The notes under the pieces were generated by a model, which was not told the DNA's origin, ran no database searches, and saw only the letters and a list, made by a program, of their open reading frames with translations. Position numbers and translations under genes: made by a program. A DNA stretch of 64,000 bases, taken from NCBI RefSeq assembly GCF_000284295.1, contig NC_017093.1, positions 4,340,001 through 4,404,000 of the forward strand. Direction: 5' to 3'. This document shows, in pieces, positions 16,550 through 24,617 of this stretch (positions are counted from its first letter, which is position 1; each line of letters starts with the position of its first letter). Source of the DNA: Actinoplanes missouriensis 431. Lineage in GTDB: Bacteria > Actinomycetota > Actinomycetes > Mycobacteriales > Micromonosporaceae.

Positions 16550-17517
16550 GTGAGCCTGCGCGCGCTCGCCCATGTCCGTTCCCGGGGTACGCCCGGCCGT
16601 GTCCCGGATGCACCGATCACCGTCAACTTCCACCCCGACCGGCTGCTCGACGACGGTCGTACCGTCGTGCGGTGCCTCGCCGCCGCCAGTTCGAGACGCG
16701 GATCTCCAACGGCGGCCTGCTGGCGTATCCCGGCGGCGACCGGGATCGCTGGGAGCACGACATGTTCGGCGGCGCGTACACCGGTGTCATCGGCCGCCCG
16801 ATCTACGGCGCGCTGAACCTGGCCGGGCACCCGGACGGCGCCGCACCCCGTTTCGGCAGCTGCCATCTGGTGCTGGCCGCCGGTGTGCCGGCTCGATCCA
16901 CGTTCTGCCACGGTGACAGCCATCTGGGACCTGCCGCCGTGGGCACCGCCGATGCCTTCGGCGCGATCCGCGCGGCCCTGATCGACGAGGTGGCGCGCAC
17001 CGGGCAGGCACTCGGCGTCCCCGCGCCGACGGTCGGCTCCCCGCCGGGCTGGGAGACCGTCCTCGCCGCCCGCCGAGCAGCACTCCAGCACAGCCTGGAC
17101 GACCCGTCACGTCACCCGCTCCGCGGGCACGCCCCGGGCCGCACCCTCGACGACTACGTCGAAGCCCAGATCCACGGCGGCCTCACCCTGAGCGACGACG
17201 TCACCGCCATCGTCGCCGACCCGTCCTTCCAGGGCACACCCACCGAAGCCCACCTCGCGTCGCTCGGCATCCCCCTGCACTGGCACGCCGGCTTCACCCT
17301 GGCTGCCGCCGACGTCCCCGCCGACCTGCGCGGCCCCGAGGTCCCACCCCTGGCCCGGCGCATCGCCACCCGTCACCGCCGGCCGGACCTCGACGCCGAA
17401 CTGATCGGCCGGGCAGCCCGCGCCGCCGCCACCGATCCGCACCGGCTCCAGCTGATCAAATACCTATGGCACCTCCTCGTGCTCCTCGGGCGCCCCGCTC
17501 ACCAATCCCGCCACTGA
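16550..17517 (+). pseudogene. DUF3626 gene broken by a frameshift
   Basis: A family-like N-terminal part, ITVNFHPDRLLDDGRTVVRC, reads in one frame from a GTG at 16550. The remainder (QFETRISNGGLLAYPGGDRD, DDYVEAQIHGGLTLSDDV, LIKYLWHLLVLLG) reads in the +2 frame from about 16672 to a stop at 17517. Relatives read through this junction and have a few more residues there, so a small deletion has shifted the frame near 16675-16690. The downstream frame has an ATG at 16672, but translation from it would lack the conserved first 40 residues. A sequencing error is possible. Function of DUF3626 is unknown. Confidence 0.7.
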
Positions 17518-17900
17518 TCCGTGAGCTCACTGCGGTGCCGGCCCCGGCGCCCCGTCAACGCCACCACGTCGACACCGGTGCGGGTCAGAACCACATCGAC
17601 GTACCCCGCGAGATCTTCTCGTTCCCCGGTCTCGATGTGACCGCCGTCGGCCTCGTTGAGCCCCACCACGACCCGCTCCACGGCGGCCCAGATCTGCTCG
17701 TCGGAGGGCGACCGCCACCCCGCGACCTCCTGCTCGTAGGCCTCCAGCACCGCGTCGACCGCGGCGATGAAACCGGCCGGCCACAACTCGTCCGCATAGG
17801 CTTCCTCCGCCGCGAGCGTGCCCGCCGCCACCTCGGCACGCTGCTCCTCGACCGCACGACGCCACACCGCGGTGGGGCGCTCCCTCAGATCCGCAACCAT
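17499..17900 (-). CDS. Small acidic hypothetical protein
   Basis: This 133-aa soluble, helix-rich protein has no named domain that I can confirm. It resembles actinobacterial hypothetical proteins with a central IWAAVERVVVGLNEADGG and a C-terminal ELTDQWRDW, often found near toxin/immunity genes. Its 3' end overlaps the end of the convergent DUF3626 pseudogene by 19 bp. Confidence 0.6.
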   Translation of the reverse strand: MVADLRERPTAVWRRAVEEQRAEVAAGTLAAEEAYADELWPAGFIAAVDAVLEAYEQEVAGWRSPSDEQIWAAVERVVVGLNEADGGHIETGEREDLAGYVDVVLTRTGVDVVALTGRRGRHRSELTDQWRDW

Positions 17901-18049
17901 GGCGACAAGCTAGTCCCACCCTCCGACAATTCTGCGAGCCGAGGAAGCGCGACACCCGACCATGACGATGCGGGTGAGATCGTCCCCGGCATCGAGGCGG
18001 TCAGGGCGGTCGACGCCGCTCTGCTCTCCAGACAGGGCCCTGCACCAAC

Positions 18050-18326
18050 ATGCGCACCGCCACCAACTGCCACTCACGCTGGCTGTTCCCCGGCCGCCGC
18101 GCCGGCGAACCGCTGCAGCCCAGCACCCTCTGGACACTGGTCCAGGCCCTCGGCGTCCCGTCCATCACCGCCCGCGCCGCCGCGATCCGCCAACACGTCC
18201 TCGACCTACCGGCCCCAATCGTCGCCACCGCACTCGGCTACCACCAGGTCACCACCGCCCGCCTCGCCGCCGAGGCAGGGCACCACCTGGTCCAACTACG
18301 CGCCCGGTGATCACAGAAGTGGCTAG
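18050..18326 (+). pseudogene. C-terminal remnant of a site-specific recombinase, frameshifted
   Basis: The translation WLFPGRRAGEPLQPSTLW, IRQHVLDLPAPIVATALGYH resembles the C-terminal end of actinobacterial tyrosine recombinases in which FPG...G.P..., then A..LGY, precede a terminal TW..YA.GDH. That final piece is present (TTWSNYAPGDHRSG, ending with the TAG at 18324-18326) but in another frame. One extra G in the run near 18278-18280 explains the shift. The catalytic domain is missing. This is the fossil of an integrated element. Confidence 0.65.
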
Positions 18327-18394
18327 TCCAAGCCCCTGTCATCGCCCCTACGCCGCCGGGACAGGCATGCACGGCGACGATCTAAAGTCGCAGT

Positions 18395-18892
18395 GTGCTG
18401 ATCGAGGGGAATGACGGCGTCACCGTGAGTCTGCGCCCGGCGCGCTGGCAGTTCCCGGCCGACGCCGGAGCCTGGGACGACCGGTGGCTGGTCATCGACG
18501 GCACCGTTAACCTCGGCGACAAAGCCTGGTCGTTCACCGATCCCTGTCTGCTCATTGAAGAGGCCCACGAGCTGGCAATCTGGCTCCGCAACGCTGCGCA
18601 GGACCGGATCGCGTCAAGCCAAACGGCGGCCGGCGAGCAGGTAGAACCGTCGTTGTCGTTCATGGAACCGCTACTCGGCTTCTCCGTCACAGCGCACCGC
18701 GACGACGAACTCGTCCTCCACGTCGAGCTTGCCGCCGAGGCCGCACCACCCTGGCTGCATGTCGCAAATCCACATTCCGACCAATACACGGTTGAACTGC
18801 GCCTGCGATCCGACGAACTACTCGCTGCCGCCACAGCCTGGAGCCAACAACTGGACGCCCTCCCCAGCCGGACGTTCGCACGCACCGACTGA
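18395..18892 (+). CDS. WapI-like immunity protein
   Basis: This 165-aa soluble protein has the pattern WLVIDGTVNLGDKAWSFTDP, CLLIEEAHELAIWLRNAA and LSFMEPLLGFSVTA. This looks like the WapI immunity family, which protects against a secreted polymorphic toxin. No toxin gene is adjacent. It sits between two decayed recombinase tails, so it probably arrived as orphan immunity cargo. GTG start at 18395. Confidence 0.6.
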   Translation: MLIEGNDGVTVSLRPARWQFPADAGAWDDRWLVIDGTVNLGDKAWSFTDPCLLIEEAHELAIWLRNAAQDRIASSQTAAGEQVEPSLSFMEPLLGFSVTAHRDDELVLHVELAAEAAPPWLHVANPHSDQYTVELRLRSDELLAAATAWSQQLDALPSRTFARTD

Positions 18893-18898
18893 CTGTCC

Positions 18899-18988
18899 GG
18901 CGCTACCACGCTCGGCTATCACCACCTCGCTGCGGCCGCGAGCGCCACCTGGTCCATGCAACGCCGGCCGATCACAACGAGTAGCCAG
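18899..18988 (+). pseudogene. Second degenerate copy of the recombinase tail
   Basis: The DNA GCTACCACGCTCGGCTATCA and the following ACCTGGTCCA, GCCGGCCGATCACA, GTAGCCA align with 18223-18330 (GCCACCGCACTCGGCTACCA, ACCTGGTCCA, GCCCGGTGATCACA, GCTAGTCCA), with a deletion of about 18 bp. The translation ATTLGYHHL then ATWSM matches the same protein end. Together the two copies flank the immunity gene. Confidence 0.55.
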
Positions 18989-19035
18989 GCCACCAAGCCA
19001 GAGCGCTCCGCAAACCGGAATGAGTCGAGAACTCG

Positions 19036-19064
19036 CGACAGTTGATAGGCGATCTCACCAGTAT
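19036..19064. repeat. Direct repeat, left copy, flanking the 19154 gene
   Basis: CGACAGTTGATAGGCG followed by ATCTCACCAGTAT matches 20036-20065 with one inserted base and two substitutions. It lies 90 bp before the 247-aa gene. It could be a duplicated promoter or an element boundary. Confidence 0.6.
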
Positions 19065-19153
19065 TCTGACGCCCGCCCGCGGGGCAGGTGGTGCGGCGGG
19101 CTGACGCGAATCCGCTGGTGCGATCAATGGAGGCTTGGCTACGCTGCGCCGCA

Positions 19154-19897
19154 ATGGCGAACCTGGTGCACCTGACTCCCGAGGACCGGGCGCGGCGAAT
19201 CGTCCGCTCCGGCGTTGCAGCGCGTAGTTCCGGCGGGGCCGGTGAACGGGGCGTCTACTGCATGCCAGTGCTCACCTCCTACATGCTCACCCACCAGTGG
19301 GTACGCGAGCTGCGGCGCTGGCACCCGGGCGTACTCGCCGCCGTGGACCTGCGCATCTCCGACGACGAGCCGGTCCAGGTCGGCCGGTACAACCGGGAGC
19401 CGGAGCGCTGCCCGGCTGCAAGGGCCGTTGCCCTGGTGCGCGAGGCGGCCGATCCGCGTGGCTTCGAGATCTTCGTGCCCCGCGCGATCTCGGCTGGTGA
19501 AGTGCGTGGAGTCCGAAGCGTGGCGCAGAGCATCGGGTGGCGGCACAAGCCGGACGCGCATGGCGTCCGGCCGTGTCCCTGTCCGGCCTGCATTCAACCC
19601 GGCACTCCCAAGGTGGCCCGGTTGCGTCGCCGTTTGCCGGGCGAGGACTTCCGGCCCCGGAGGACCAAGCCGGAGCTGATGGCGCAACTGCGCGGCGCGG
19701 CGACGGCGGAGGACGTCTGTGACGCGCTGTGGGGGCTCGGAGCGCGCAGCCGGGGCGGCGCCGAAGAGCTCGAGTTCCTTGCCGACCACCCCGACCCGGA
19801 CTTACGCGAGCTGCTCTACGAGGTGCTGGAGTCCTATCGCGGCAAGGCCGCCCGCGAGTTGCGGGCCCGGCTGCTCAGTAAGGCCGACTGGCTCTGA
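19154..19897 (+). CDS. Unfamiliar protein with an ART-like N-terminus and HEAT-like C-terminus
   Basis: This 247-aa protein starts MANLVHLTPEDRARRIVRSG. The N-terminal half (VHLTP, RRIVRSGVAARS, RGVYCMPVLTSY, GFEIFVPRAIS) has the order of short motifs seen in ADP-ribosyltransferase-fold proteins: an early His/Thr, then a GVY strand, then an E-I-F strand. This is a weak, inferred similarity. A Cys-rich knuckle GVRPCPCPACIQPG (about residues 135-148) could bind zinc. The last 70 residues (EDVCDALWGLG, LADHPDPDLRELLYEVLESY) look like HEAT-type repeats. Flanking 30-bp direct repeats and nearby recombinase remnants suggest an accessory gene. No function assigned. Confidence 0.6.
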   Translation: MANLVHLTPEDRARRIVRSGVAARSSGGAGERGVYCMPVLTSYMLTHQWVRELRRWHPGVLAAVDLRISDDEPVQVGRYNREPERCPAARAVALVREAADPRGFEIFVPRAISAGEVRGVRSVAQSIGWRHKPDAHGVRPCPCPACIQPGTPKVARLRRRLPGEDFRPRRTKPELMAQLRGAATAEDVCDALWGLGARSRGGAEELEFLADHPDPDLRELLYEVLESYRGKAARELRARLLSKADWL

Positions 19898-20035
19898 CCC
19901 ACCACGACCTCCACGTCGGCGAACAAGCGCACCACTGCAGTGTCACGACGCCGCAGTGGACCTCGGCGATCGCCTCCGTGATTCGAGCTCGGTCACACAA
20001 CGTAGTCAGCTCGGCCAAACACGGGCGAGGATCCG

Positions 20036-20065
20036 CAACAGTTGAATAGGCGCTCTCACCAGTAT
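20036..20065. repeat. Direct repeat, right copy
   Basis: CAACAGTTGAATAGGCG followed by CTCTCACCAGTAT, the partner of 19036-19064 almost exactly 1 kb downstream. It lies in a gene-free stretch (19898-20263) where I see no convincing gene. Confidence 0.6.
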
Positions 20066-20202
20066 CAAGGGCCGACAGCAGGTCGCGACCATGACGGGGC
20101 CGCGCGTTCGACGGTAGGTACGCCGAGTACACGGTCGTCCGGCGCGACCAGGTGGCCCTGTTCCGCTCGGCTCTGCCGTTCCCGAACGGATCATTTCCAG
20201 CG

Positions 20203-20219
20203 CTCATACCTGGTATGAG
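20203..20219. promoter_or_regulatory. 17-bp operator-like palindrome
   Basis: CTCATACC-T-GGTATGAG is a perfect 8-bp inverted repeat with a one-base centre. It lies 45 bp before the ATG at 20264 in an AT-richer region, as expected for a promoter-overlapping repressor site. Confidence 0.5.
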
Positions 20220-20263
20220 AAATTCTGCTGGCTACGACCAAAAAGGCGAGGAACACTGTCCCC

Positions 20264-20659
20264 ATGGCGCAGCTTTCCTTATTCCCGACACGGCATTTGC
20301 GGCAACCTGCTGCGCGTCGCAATTATTCACCCGATGCCGAGAATTTCCGGCGCGAGCACGAGCGGCATCGAGCGTGGGGCCTCAGACAGCGGCACGCCAG
20401 GCGCCTGCGCCAGTTGCGTGACCAGGAGGAGTGTCCCCAGGTCCCGCCACCACCTTGCTCCGCAAGCACCCTCACCTGCACCACTGCCAGCGGAAACGCC
20501 ACCGTCACTCGCCTCACCGCCGTCCACGGTGACGCTAGATCGATCAGAGACGTCGACCACCGCGGACGCACCGTCACACGTTCCGTCCGAAGCCGACACG
20601 GGCCACCGGGTCCGGCCTTCCAAAATTCGAATCTCCAAGATCCGAAAGGGGCAGACTGA
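20264..20659 (+). CDS. Possible small basic protein
   Basis: The frame encodes 131 aa. The first 58 residues (MAQLSLFPTRHL, NYSPDAENFRREHERHRAWG, LRQRHARRLRQL) look like a real charged, helical protein. The rest is low-complexity Ser/Thr/Arg without clear coding character, so the true 3' end may be damaged or the frame shifted. The upstream palindrome at 20203-20219 supports transcription. Opposite-strand and alternate-frame ORFs cover the same stretch, so confidence is low. Confidence 0.35.
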   Translation: MAQLSLFPTRHLRQPAARRNYSPDAENFRREHERHRAWGLRQRHARRLRQLRDQEECPQVPPPPCSASTLTCTTASGNATVTRLTAVHGDARSIRDVDHRGRTVTRSVRSRHGPPGPAFQNSNLQDPKGAD

Positions 20660-20869
20660 ACAGATATTGAATTCCAGCCGAAACGACATTTCGCACCCAC
20701 TTCCGATATCTCTATCGGTCGGCGAATATGCGCAGTGTCCAACATTGCACCACCCCGGAAAAGGGAGAGCGCCTCCCGCGCCGTGTGCTCCGGGATGAAC
20801 TCGACGCCGGCTCCCACCCACAGCTCGCCGGCGCGGGCTACACGAGACTCGCGCTGTTAGCCTGCGCGC
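20660..20869. other. AT-richer intergenic stretch with a small dyad
   Basis: This gap before the acetyltransferase gene has noticeably lower GC than its surroundings. It contains CCGATA-TCTC-TATCGG (20703-20718), a perfect 6-bp dyad, and no gene I can support. It may be the promoter/operator of the following gene or foreign-derived sequence. Confidence 0.4.
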
Positions 20870-21601
20870 ATGTCGGATCTGGGACCCGTCGTGCCCTGGC
20901 CGCCTGAGCCGATCAGGACCGAGCGGCTCGTGCTGCGGGCGTCCGAGGCGCGGGATCGTGCGGGGTTCGTCGAGCTGTTCGCCTCGGCGGAGGTTCACAC
21001 CTACCTCGGTGGTCCACGCTCGCGCGGCGAGCTCGAGCGCGAACTGCCCACGGTGCCGGAGCAGTGGCCCGGCAGCTTCGTCGTCGAGCTCACCCCGCCA
21101 ATAAGCGACCGGGCGGCGAGCGACCAGCCGATGGGCGACCGGGCGACGATCGACCAGCCGATGGGCGGCAGAGCGGCGAGCGACCGGGCGGTCATCGGCC
21201 GGGCGACGAGCGATCACTGCCTGGCCGGCCAGCCAGGGCCAGGTCAGCGAACGGCAGACTCGGCGATGATCGGCCAAGTGCTGCTCAGGCGAGCGACCGC
21301 GCACCGCCGCCCGGCCGCGGCAGGCAGGGCCGACCTCGGCTACCTGTTCCTGCCGTGGGTGTGGGGGCGGGGGTACGCCGCAGAGGCCTGCACGGCGGTG
21401 CTGGCGTGGTTCGACGCGGTTCTTCCCGGCGAGCCGGTGGTGCTCACCACCCAGAGCGCCAACGTCGCCTCGATGCGCCTCGCGGCGAGGCTCGGGTTCA
21501 CCGAGGTGGAGCGGTTCCACGCCTGGGACGCCGAACAGTGGCTCGGCCTGCGGCCCTCGACCGCCGTTCCACGGTATCCGGCCACCCGGCCGCGGCCATA
21601 A
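20870..21601 (+). CDS. GNAT acetyltransferase with an internal low-complexity insertion
   Basis: This 243-aa protein of the RimJ/RimL type begins with IRTERLVLRASEARD. The acetyl-CoA region is present as LGYLFLPWVWGRGYAAEACT and ends with QSANVASMRLAARLGFTEVERF. Between the strand ending SFVVEL (residue 74) and MIGQVLLRRA (from residue 133) lie about 55 residues built from repeats such as SDRAA, SDQPMGDRAT and IDQPMGGRAA, where relatives have only a short loop. The insertion keeps the frame. It sits beside the beta-sheet and may or may not be tolerated. Substrate unknown. Confidence 0.8.
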   Translation: MSDLGPVVPWPPEPIRTERLVLRASEARDRAGFVELFASAEVHTYLGGPRSRGELERELPTVPEQWPGSFVVELTPPISDRAASDQPMGDRATIDQPMGGRAASDRAVIGRATSDHCLAGQPGPGQRTADSAMIGQVLLRRATAHRRPAAAGRADLGYLFLPWVWGRGYAAEACTAVLAWFDAVLPGEPVVLTTQSANVASMRLAARLGFTEVERFHAWDAEQWLGLRPSTAVPRYPATRPRP

Positions 21602-21630
21602 GGGCCGGCACCTCGCCGACAGGTCCAGCT

Positions 21631-21715
21631 AGCGGCTGAGCAGCCGAGCCGTTGTCTGCGGCTAAGCGGCCGAGCCGTTGTCTGCAGGCTGCGGGCTGCA
21701 GGCTGCAGGCTGCAG
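21631..21715. repeat. Short tandem repeats after the acetyltransferase gene
   Basis: Two 27-bp copies ending CCGAGCCGTTGTCTG (21631-21658 and 21658-21684) are followed by about four heptamers of the form GCAGGCT. The 210-bp gap 21602-21812 holds no gene. Confidence 0.75.
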
Positions 21716-21812
21716 TTGAACACGTCACCCAACCCGCTCGCCTGATTGTTGATGCGGGACGTCAACACCGGTTCGATTTGCCGTCCGCCCGCGAACCGTA
21801 GCGTCGCTGGTC

Positions 21813-22202
21813 ATGAACCTTCGACTCGCCTTGCTGCTGGGGCTGGTGGGGCTGGGGCGACCTGTGCTCAGCATCATCGGCGCTTACGACGGCGGGCCGC
21901 TCGCCAAGCCGGTCGGCCCGCTGCTGATGACCGCGCTGATCTCACTCGTCTGGGTCGCGGCGGCGGTCTGGCTCAAGGTACGCAATCCGGTGCTGACGCT
22001 CGCCGTGGCAGGTATCGCGTATGCCGTGTTCGCCATCCTGCTGAACTGGTCGCTGCAGCCCTTCCTCGCCTCCGCCGAGACCATTCCGCTGCCGGGTCAC
22101 CTGGCGATGCTGCTGTTCAACGCCGCCCAAGGCGCGATCCTGGGCCTGATCGCGCTCGGTATTCAGCGCCTCATCGCCCGGCGCAGGCGGGCCGTCCGGT
22201 GA
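21813..22202 (+). CDS. Small four-helix membrane protein
   Basis: This 129-aa protein has hydrophobic segments near residues 5-25, 36-55, 62-80 and 97-118 and a basic C-terminus (RLIARRRRAVR). There is no motif for an enzyme or transporter. Its stop codon overlaps the GTG of the next small membrane gene, and a sensor kinase follows, so it may belong to that signalling operon. Confidence 0.75.
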   Translation: MNLRLALLLGLVGLGRPVLSIIGAYDGGPLAKPVGPLLMTALISLVWVAAAVWLKVRNPVLTLAVAGIAYAVFAILLNWSLQPFLASAETIPLPGHLAMLLFNAAQGAILGLIALGIQRLIARRRRAVR

Positions 22203-22390
22203 GAACGCTCGGCGCGCTCGTCGCGGGCATGTTTGCGGGGCTGGTGGTGGGGGTGCTGCTGGCCGAGCCGGTGGTCCGGCTGGCCGGGCCCCCCACGGCT
22301 GACGTGTCGGTTCTGCTCGGATTTGCCCCTGCGGTGCTCGCGATCGCCGGGGCCGCGGCCGGGGTGCTGATCGAGCGCCGCACCCGGTGA
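22199..22390 (+). CDS. 63-aa two-helix membrane protein
   Basis: The sequence starts with a GTG overlapping the upstream stop (GTGA). It encodes two hydrophobic helices (about residues 3-28 and 38-57) ending in IERRTR. It lies 19 bp before the sensor kinase gene. Small partners of this sort can modulate the kinase; here that is inference from position only. Confidence 0.65.
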   Translation: MRTLGALVAGMFAGLVVGVLLAEPVVRLAGPPTADVSVLLGFAPAVLAIAGAAAGVLIERRTR

Positions 22391-22409
22391 AGCGGCTTAC
22401 CCTGCTGGC

Positions 22410-23480
22410 ATGAGACGCGATCGGCTCGTCGACGTTACGCTGGGCGCGGTCACGGCAGCTGTCGTGGCGGTCGCCGTGACCGCCAACCTGCGCGGCGGCG
22501 CCGTCCCGGCGACCGGTTACCTGTTCGCGGTGGGGTTCGGCGCGCTGATGCTGGTACGGCGGCCGTACCCGGTGTTGGCCCTCGTCGCCACAGGTGTCGG
22601 CTTGCTCGGCTATTACGCTCTCGCGTTCCCCCCGGTGGGGCTGGCGCTGCCGATCGGGGCGGCGCTCTACTCGGCCGGTGAGGCTGGTCGGCTGCGTGAG
22701 GCGATCGGGACGGCCGCCGTACTGCTCGCCGTCTCGTCGGCTGCCCGGTCGCTCGGCGGCGAGGACGCTCGCTACCTGTACGCGTTCGAGCTGCCCACCA
22801 CGGTCGCGGTCATGGCTGCGGCGATTGTTCTCGGCGACGGGGTGCGGGCCCGCCGGCTGTGGCGCGCCGAGGTGGCGCAACGGTTGACCCGGGAAGCCGA
22901 GCGCCGGGTGGAGGCGGAGCGTGTCCACCTCGCCCGCGACCTGCACGATGTTCTCGCGCACACGGTGTCGGTGGTGTCGCTGCACGCCGACGTCGCCGAC
23001 GAGGCACTGGCCGACGGGGACACCACGGCCGCTCGTACCGCCGTGACCCGGATCCGGTCGGCGAGCGGCACGGCGGCCCGCGAGCTTCGTGGCACGTTGA
23101 CCGCGCTCCGCGGGTCGCCGGGTGTGGGGCTGGCGCGCCTCGGCGAGCTGACTGACGGCGTGTCCGTGCTGATCGAGGGCACGGCACGGCAGCTGCCCGC
23201 GGTGGCCGACGCGACCGCGTACCGGATCATTCAGGAGGCGTTGACCAACGCCCGCCGCCACGCGCCCCACGCGCCCGTGACCCTCGTCCTCAGCTACCGG
23301 CCCGCGGAACTGGTCGTGCGCGTGGCCAATCCGGCGTCGTCCACGGGCGCCGATGGTGGGGGGCACGGGCTGCGGGGGATGCGGGAGCGGGCGGCGCTGC
23401 TCGGCGGGCGGCTCACCGCCGGACGTGCGGAGGGCTCCTTCGTCGTCGAGGCGTTTCTGCCGGCGGAGGCTCAGCCATGA
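22410..23480 (+). CDS. NarL-family sensor histidine kinase
   Basis: This 356-aa kinase has N-terminal membrane helices to about residue 140. The HisKA_3 domain follows with the phosphoacceptor in VHLARDLHDVLAHTVSVVSL, then an ATPase domain with IIQEALTNARRHAPH (N-box) and GGHGLRGMRERAALLGG (G-box). It overlaps the response-regulator gene by 4 nt. It may sense through, or together with, the two small membrane proteins just upstream. Confidence 0.93.
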   Translation: MRRDRLVDVTLGAVTAAVVAVAVTANLRGGAVPATGYLFAVGFGALMLVRRPYPVLALVATGVGLLGYYALAFPPVGLALPIGAALYSAGEAGRLREAIGTAAVLLAVSSAARSLGGEDARYLYAFELPTTVAVMAAAIVLGDGVRARRLWRAEVAQRLTREAERRVEAERVHLARDLHDVLAHTVSVVSLHADVADEALADGDTTAARTAVTRIRSASGTAARELRGTLTALRGSPGVGLARLGELTDGVSVLIEGTARQLPAVADATAYRIIQEALTNARRHAPHAPVTLVLSYRPAELVVRVANPASSTGADGGGHGLRGMRERAALLGGRLTAGRAEGSFVVEAFLPAEAQP

Positions 23481-24145
23481 GGGCCGCGGTGCGGGTGCTG
23501 CTCGTCGATGACCAGGAGCTGGTCAGGGCCGGACTGCGCGCACTGCTCGAGCGCGACCCGGAGCTGACCGTGGTCGGCGAGGCCGCCGACGGCGATACGG
23601 CGGTCGCGGTCGCCGCCGCCGAGCGCCCGGACGTCGTGCTGATGGACCTGCACATGCCCGGCACCAGCGGAGTCGACGCGATCCGCAGGATCACCGCCGA
23701 CCCGGACATGGCCGCCGTCCGCGTGGTCGCCCTCACCACCTACGGCACCGATGAGCACCTGTTCGCGGCCATCCGCGCGGGCGCGGCCGGCTTCCTGCTC
23801 AAGGACAGCCGCCCGGAAGAGCTACGCAGCGCTGTCCGTCTGGTCGCGGCGGGTGACGCCCTGCTGTCGCCCGCTGTCACCCGGCGCGTCATGGATGCAG
23901 CCGTCGGCGCGGCGCACCGCGGCGTGGACACGACCCGCCTGGCGGTCCTCAGTGACCGCGAACGCGACGTACTGGCCGAGATCGCCGTCGGCCTGGCCAA
24001 CCTTGAGATCGCCGCGAAGCTGCACCTCAGCCACGCCACCGTACGCACGTACGTCAGTCGCCTGCTGACCAAGCTGGATGCCCGGGACCGCGCTCAACTC
24101 GTCGTCCTCGCGTACGAGACCGGCCTCGTCCGCCCGGGCCGGTAG
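23477..24145 (+). CDS. NarL/LuxR-family response regulator
   Basis: This 222-aa protein has a receiver domain (VDDQELVRAGL; phospho-Asp in VVLMDLHMPGTSG; Lys in FLLKDSRP) and a LuxR DNA-binding domain (LSDRERDVLAEIAVG, LHLSHATVRTYVSRLLTKL). It is coupled to the upstream kinase. The gap to the convergent GntR gene (24146-24260) holds two copies of GCCGCCGAAAGCGGAGGG. Confidence 0.93.
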   Translation: MRAAVRVLLVDDQELVRAGLRALLERDPELTVVGEAADGDTAVAVAAAERPDVVLMDLHMPGTSGVDAIRRITADPDMAAVRVVALTTYGTDEHLFAAIRAGAAGFLLKDSRPEELRSAVRLVAAGDALLSPAVTRRVMDAAVGAAHRGVDTTRLAVLSDRERDVLAEIAVGLANLEIAAKLHLSHATVRTYVSRLLTKLDARDRAQLVVLAYETGLVRPGR

Positions 24146-24260
24146 CAGCAGGCGTCCCATGCCCGGTTGTTGCTCGCTGCGGCCGCCGAAAGCGGAGGGC
24201 CGCCGAAAGCGGAGGGACCGCCGCGAGCGCAGCGCAGCCTCACCGGGCCGACGCCCCCGG

Positions 24261-24617
24261 TCACTGCTCCAGCGCGGCCCTCACCAGGGCCAGCGCCTGG
24301 TCCGCCGGGACGCCCAGCGCCCGGGTCTGCGCCGCATACGCGGCGGCGGCCTGCTGGGCCAGGTGTGATGTGCCGGCCGCGCGGGAGGTGATCACGGTGC
24401 CGGCGCGGCCGCGGGTCTCCACGAGGCCGGCCTGTTCGAGTTCGCGATAGGCGCGGGCGACCGTGTTCGCGGCCAGGCCGAGGTCGGTGGCGAGCTGGCG
24501 CACGGGTGGCAGTTTCGTGCCGGCCGCCAGCTCCCCGGTCGCCGCGAGGTGCGCGATCCGCAGGCGGACCTGTTCGTACGGTGGGACCGGGGAGTCCGGG
24601 TCGATCGTGATGGTCAT
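24261..24617 (-). CDS. GntR-family regulator, YtrA-type
   Basis: This 118-aa regulator has a winged helix (PPYEQVRLRIAHLAATGEL, LPPVRQLATDLGLAANTVAR) and a very short C-terminal tail, as in YtrA. Its ATG overlaps the stop of the MFS transporter gene (TGATG), so it is expressed from the transporter transcript and probably controls it. Confidence 0.9.
   Translation of the reverse strand: MTITIDPDSPVPPYEQVRLRIAHLAATGELAAGTKLPPVRQLATDLGLAANTVARAYRELEQAGLVETRGRAGTVITSRAAGTSHLAQQAAAAYAAQTRALGVPADQALALVRAALEQ

Noticed and set aside
19875..20207. Minus-strand 110-aa ORF after the 247-aa gene
   Set aside because: No motif, overlaps the direct repeat, and codon use is not coding-like.
20323..20817. 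Minus-strand ORF beginning VGAGVEFIPEHTAREALSLF
   Set aside because: The first 25 residues look protein-like and could be a remnant, but the rest is compositional; not enough to call a gene.
24146..24260. GCCGCCGAAAGCGGAGGG repeat as a terminator
   Set aside because: Direct repeat rather than inverted; no convincing hairpin with a T-run.
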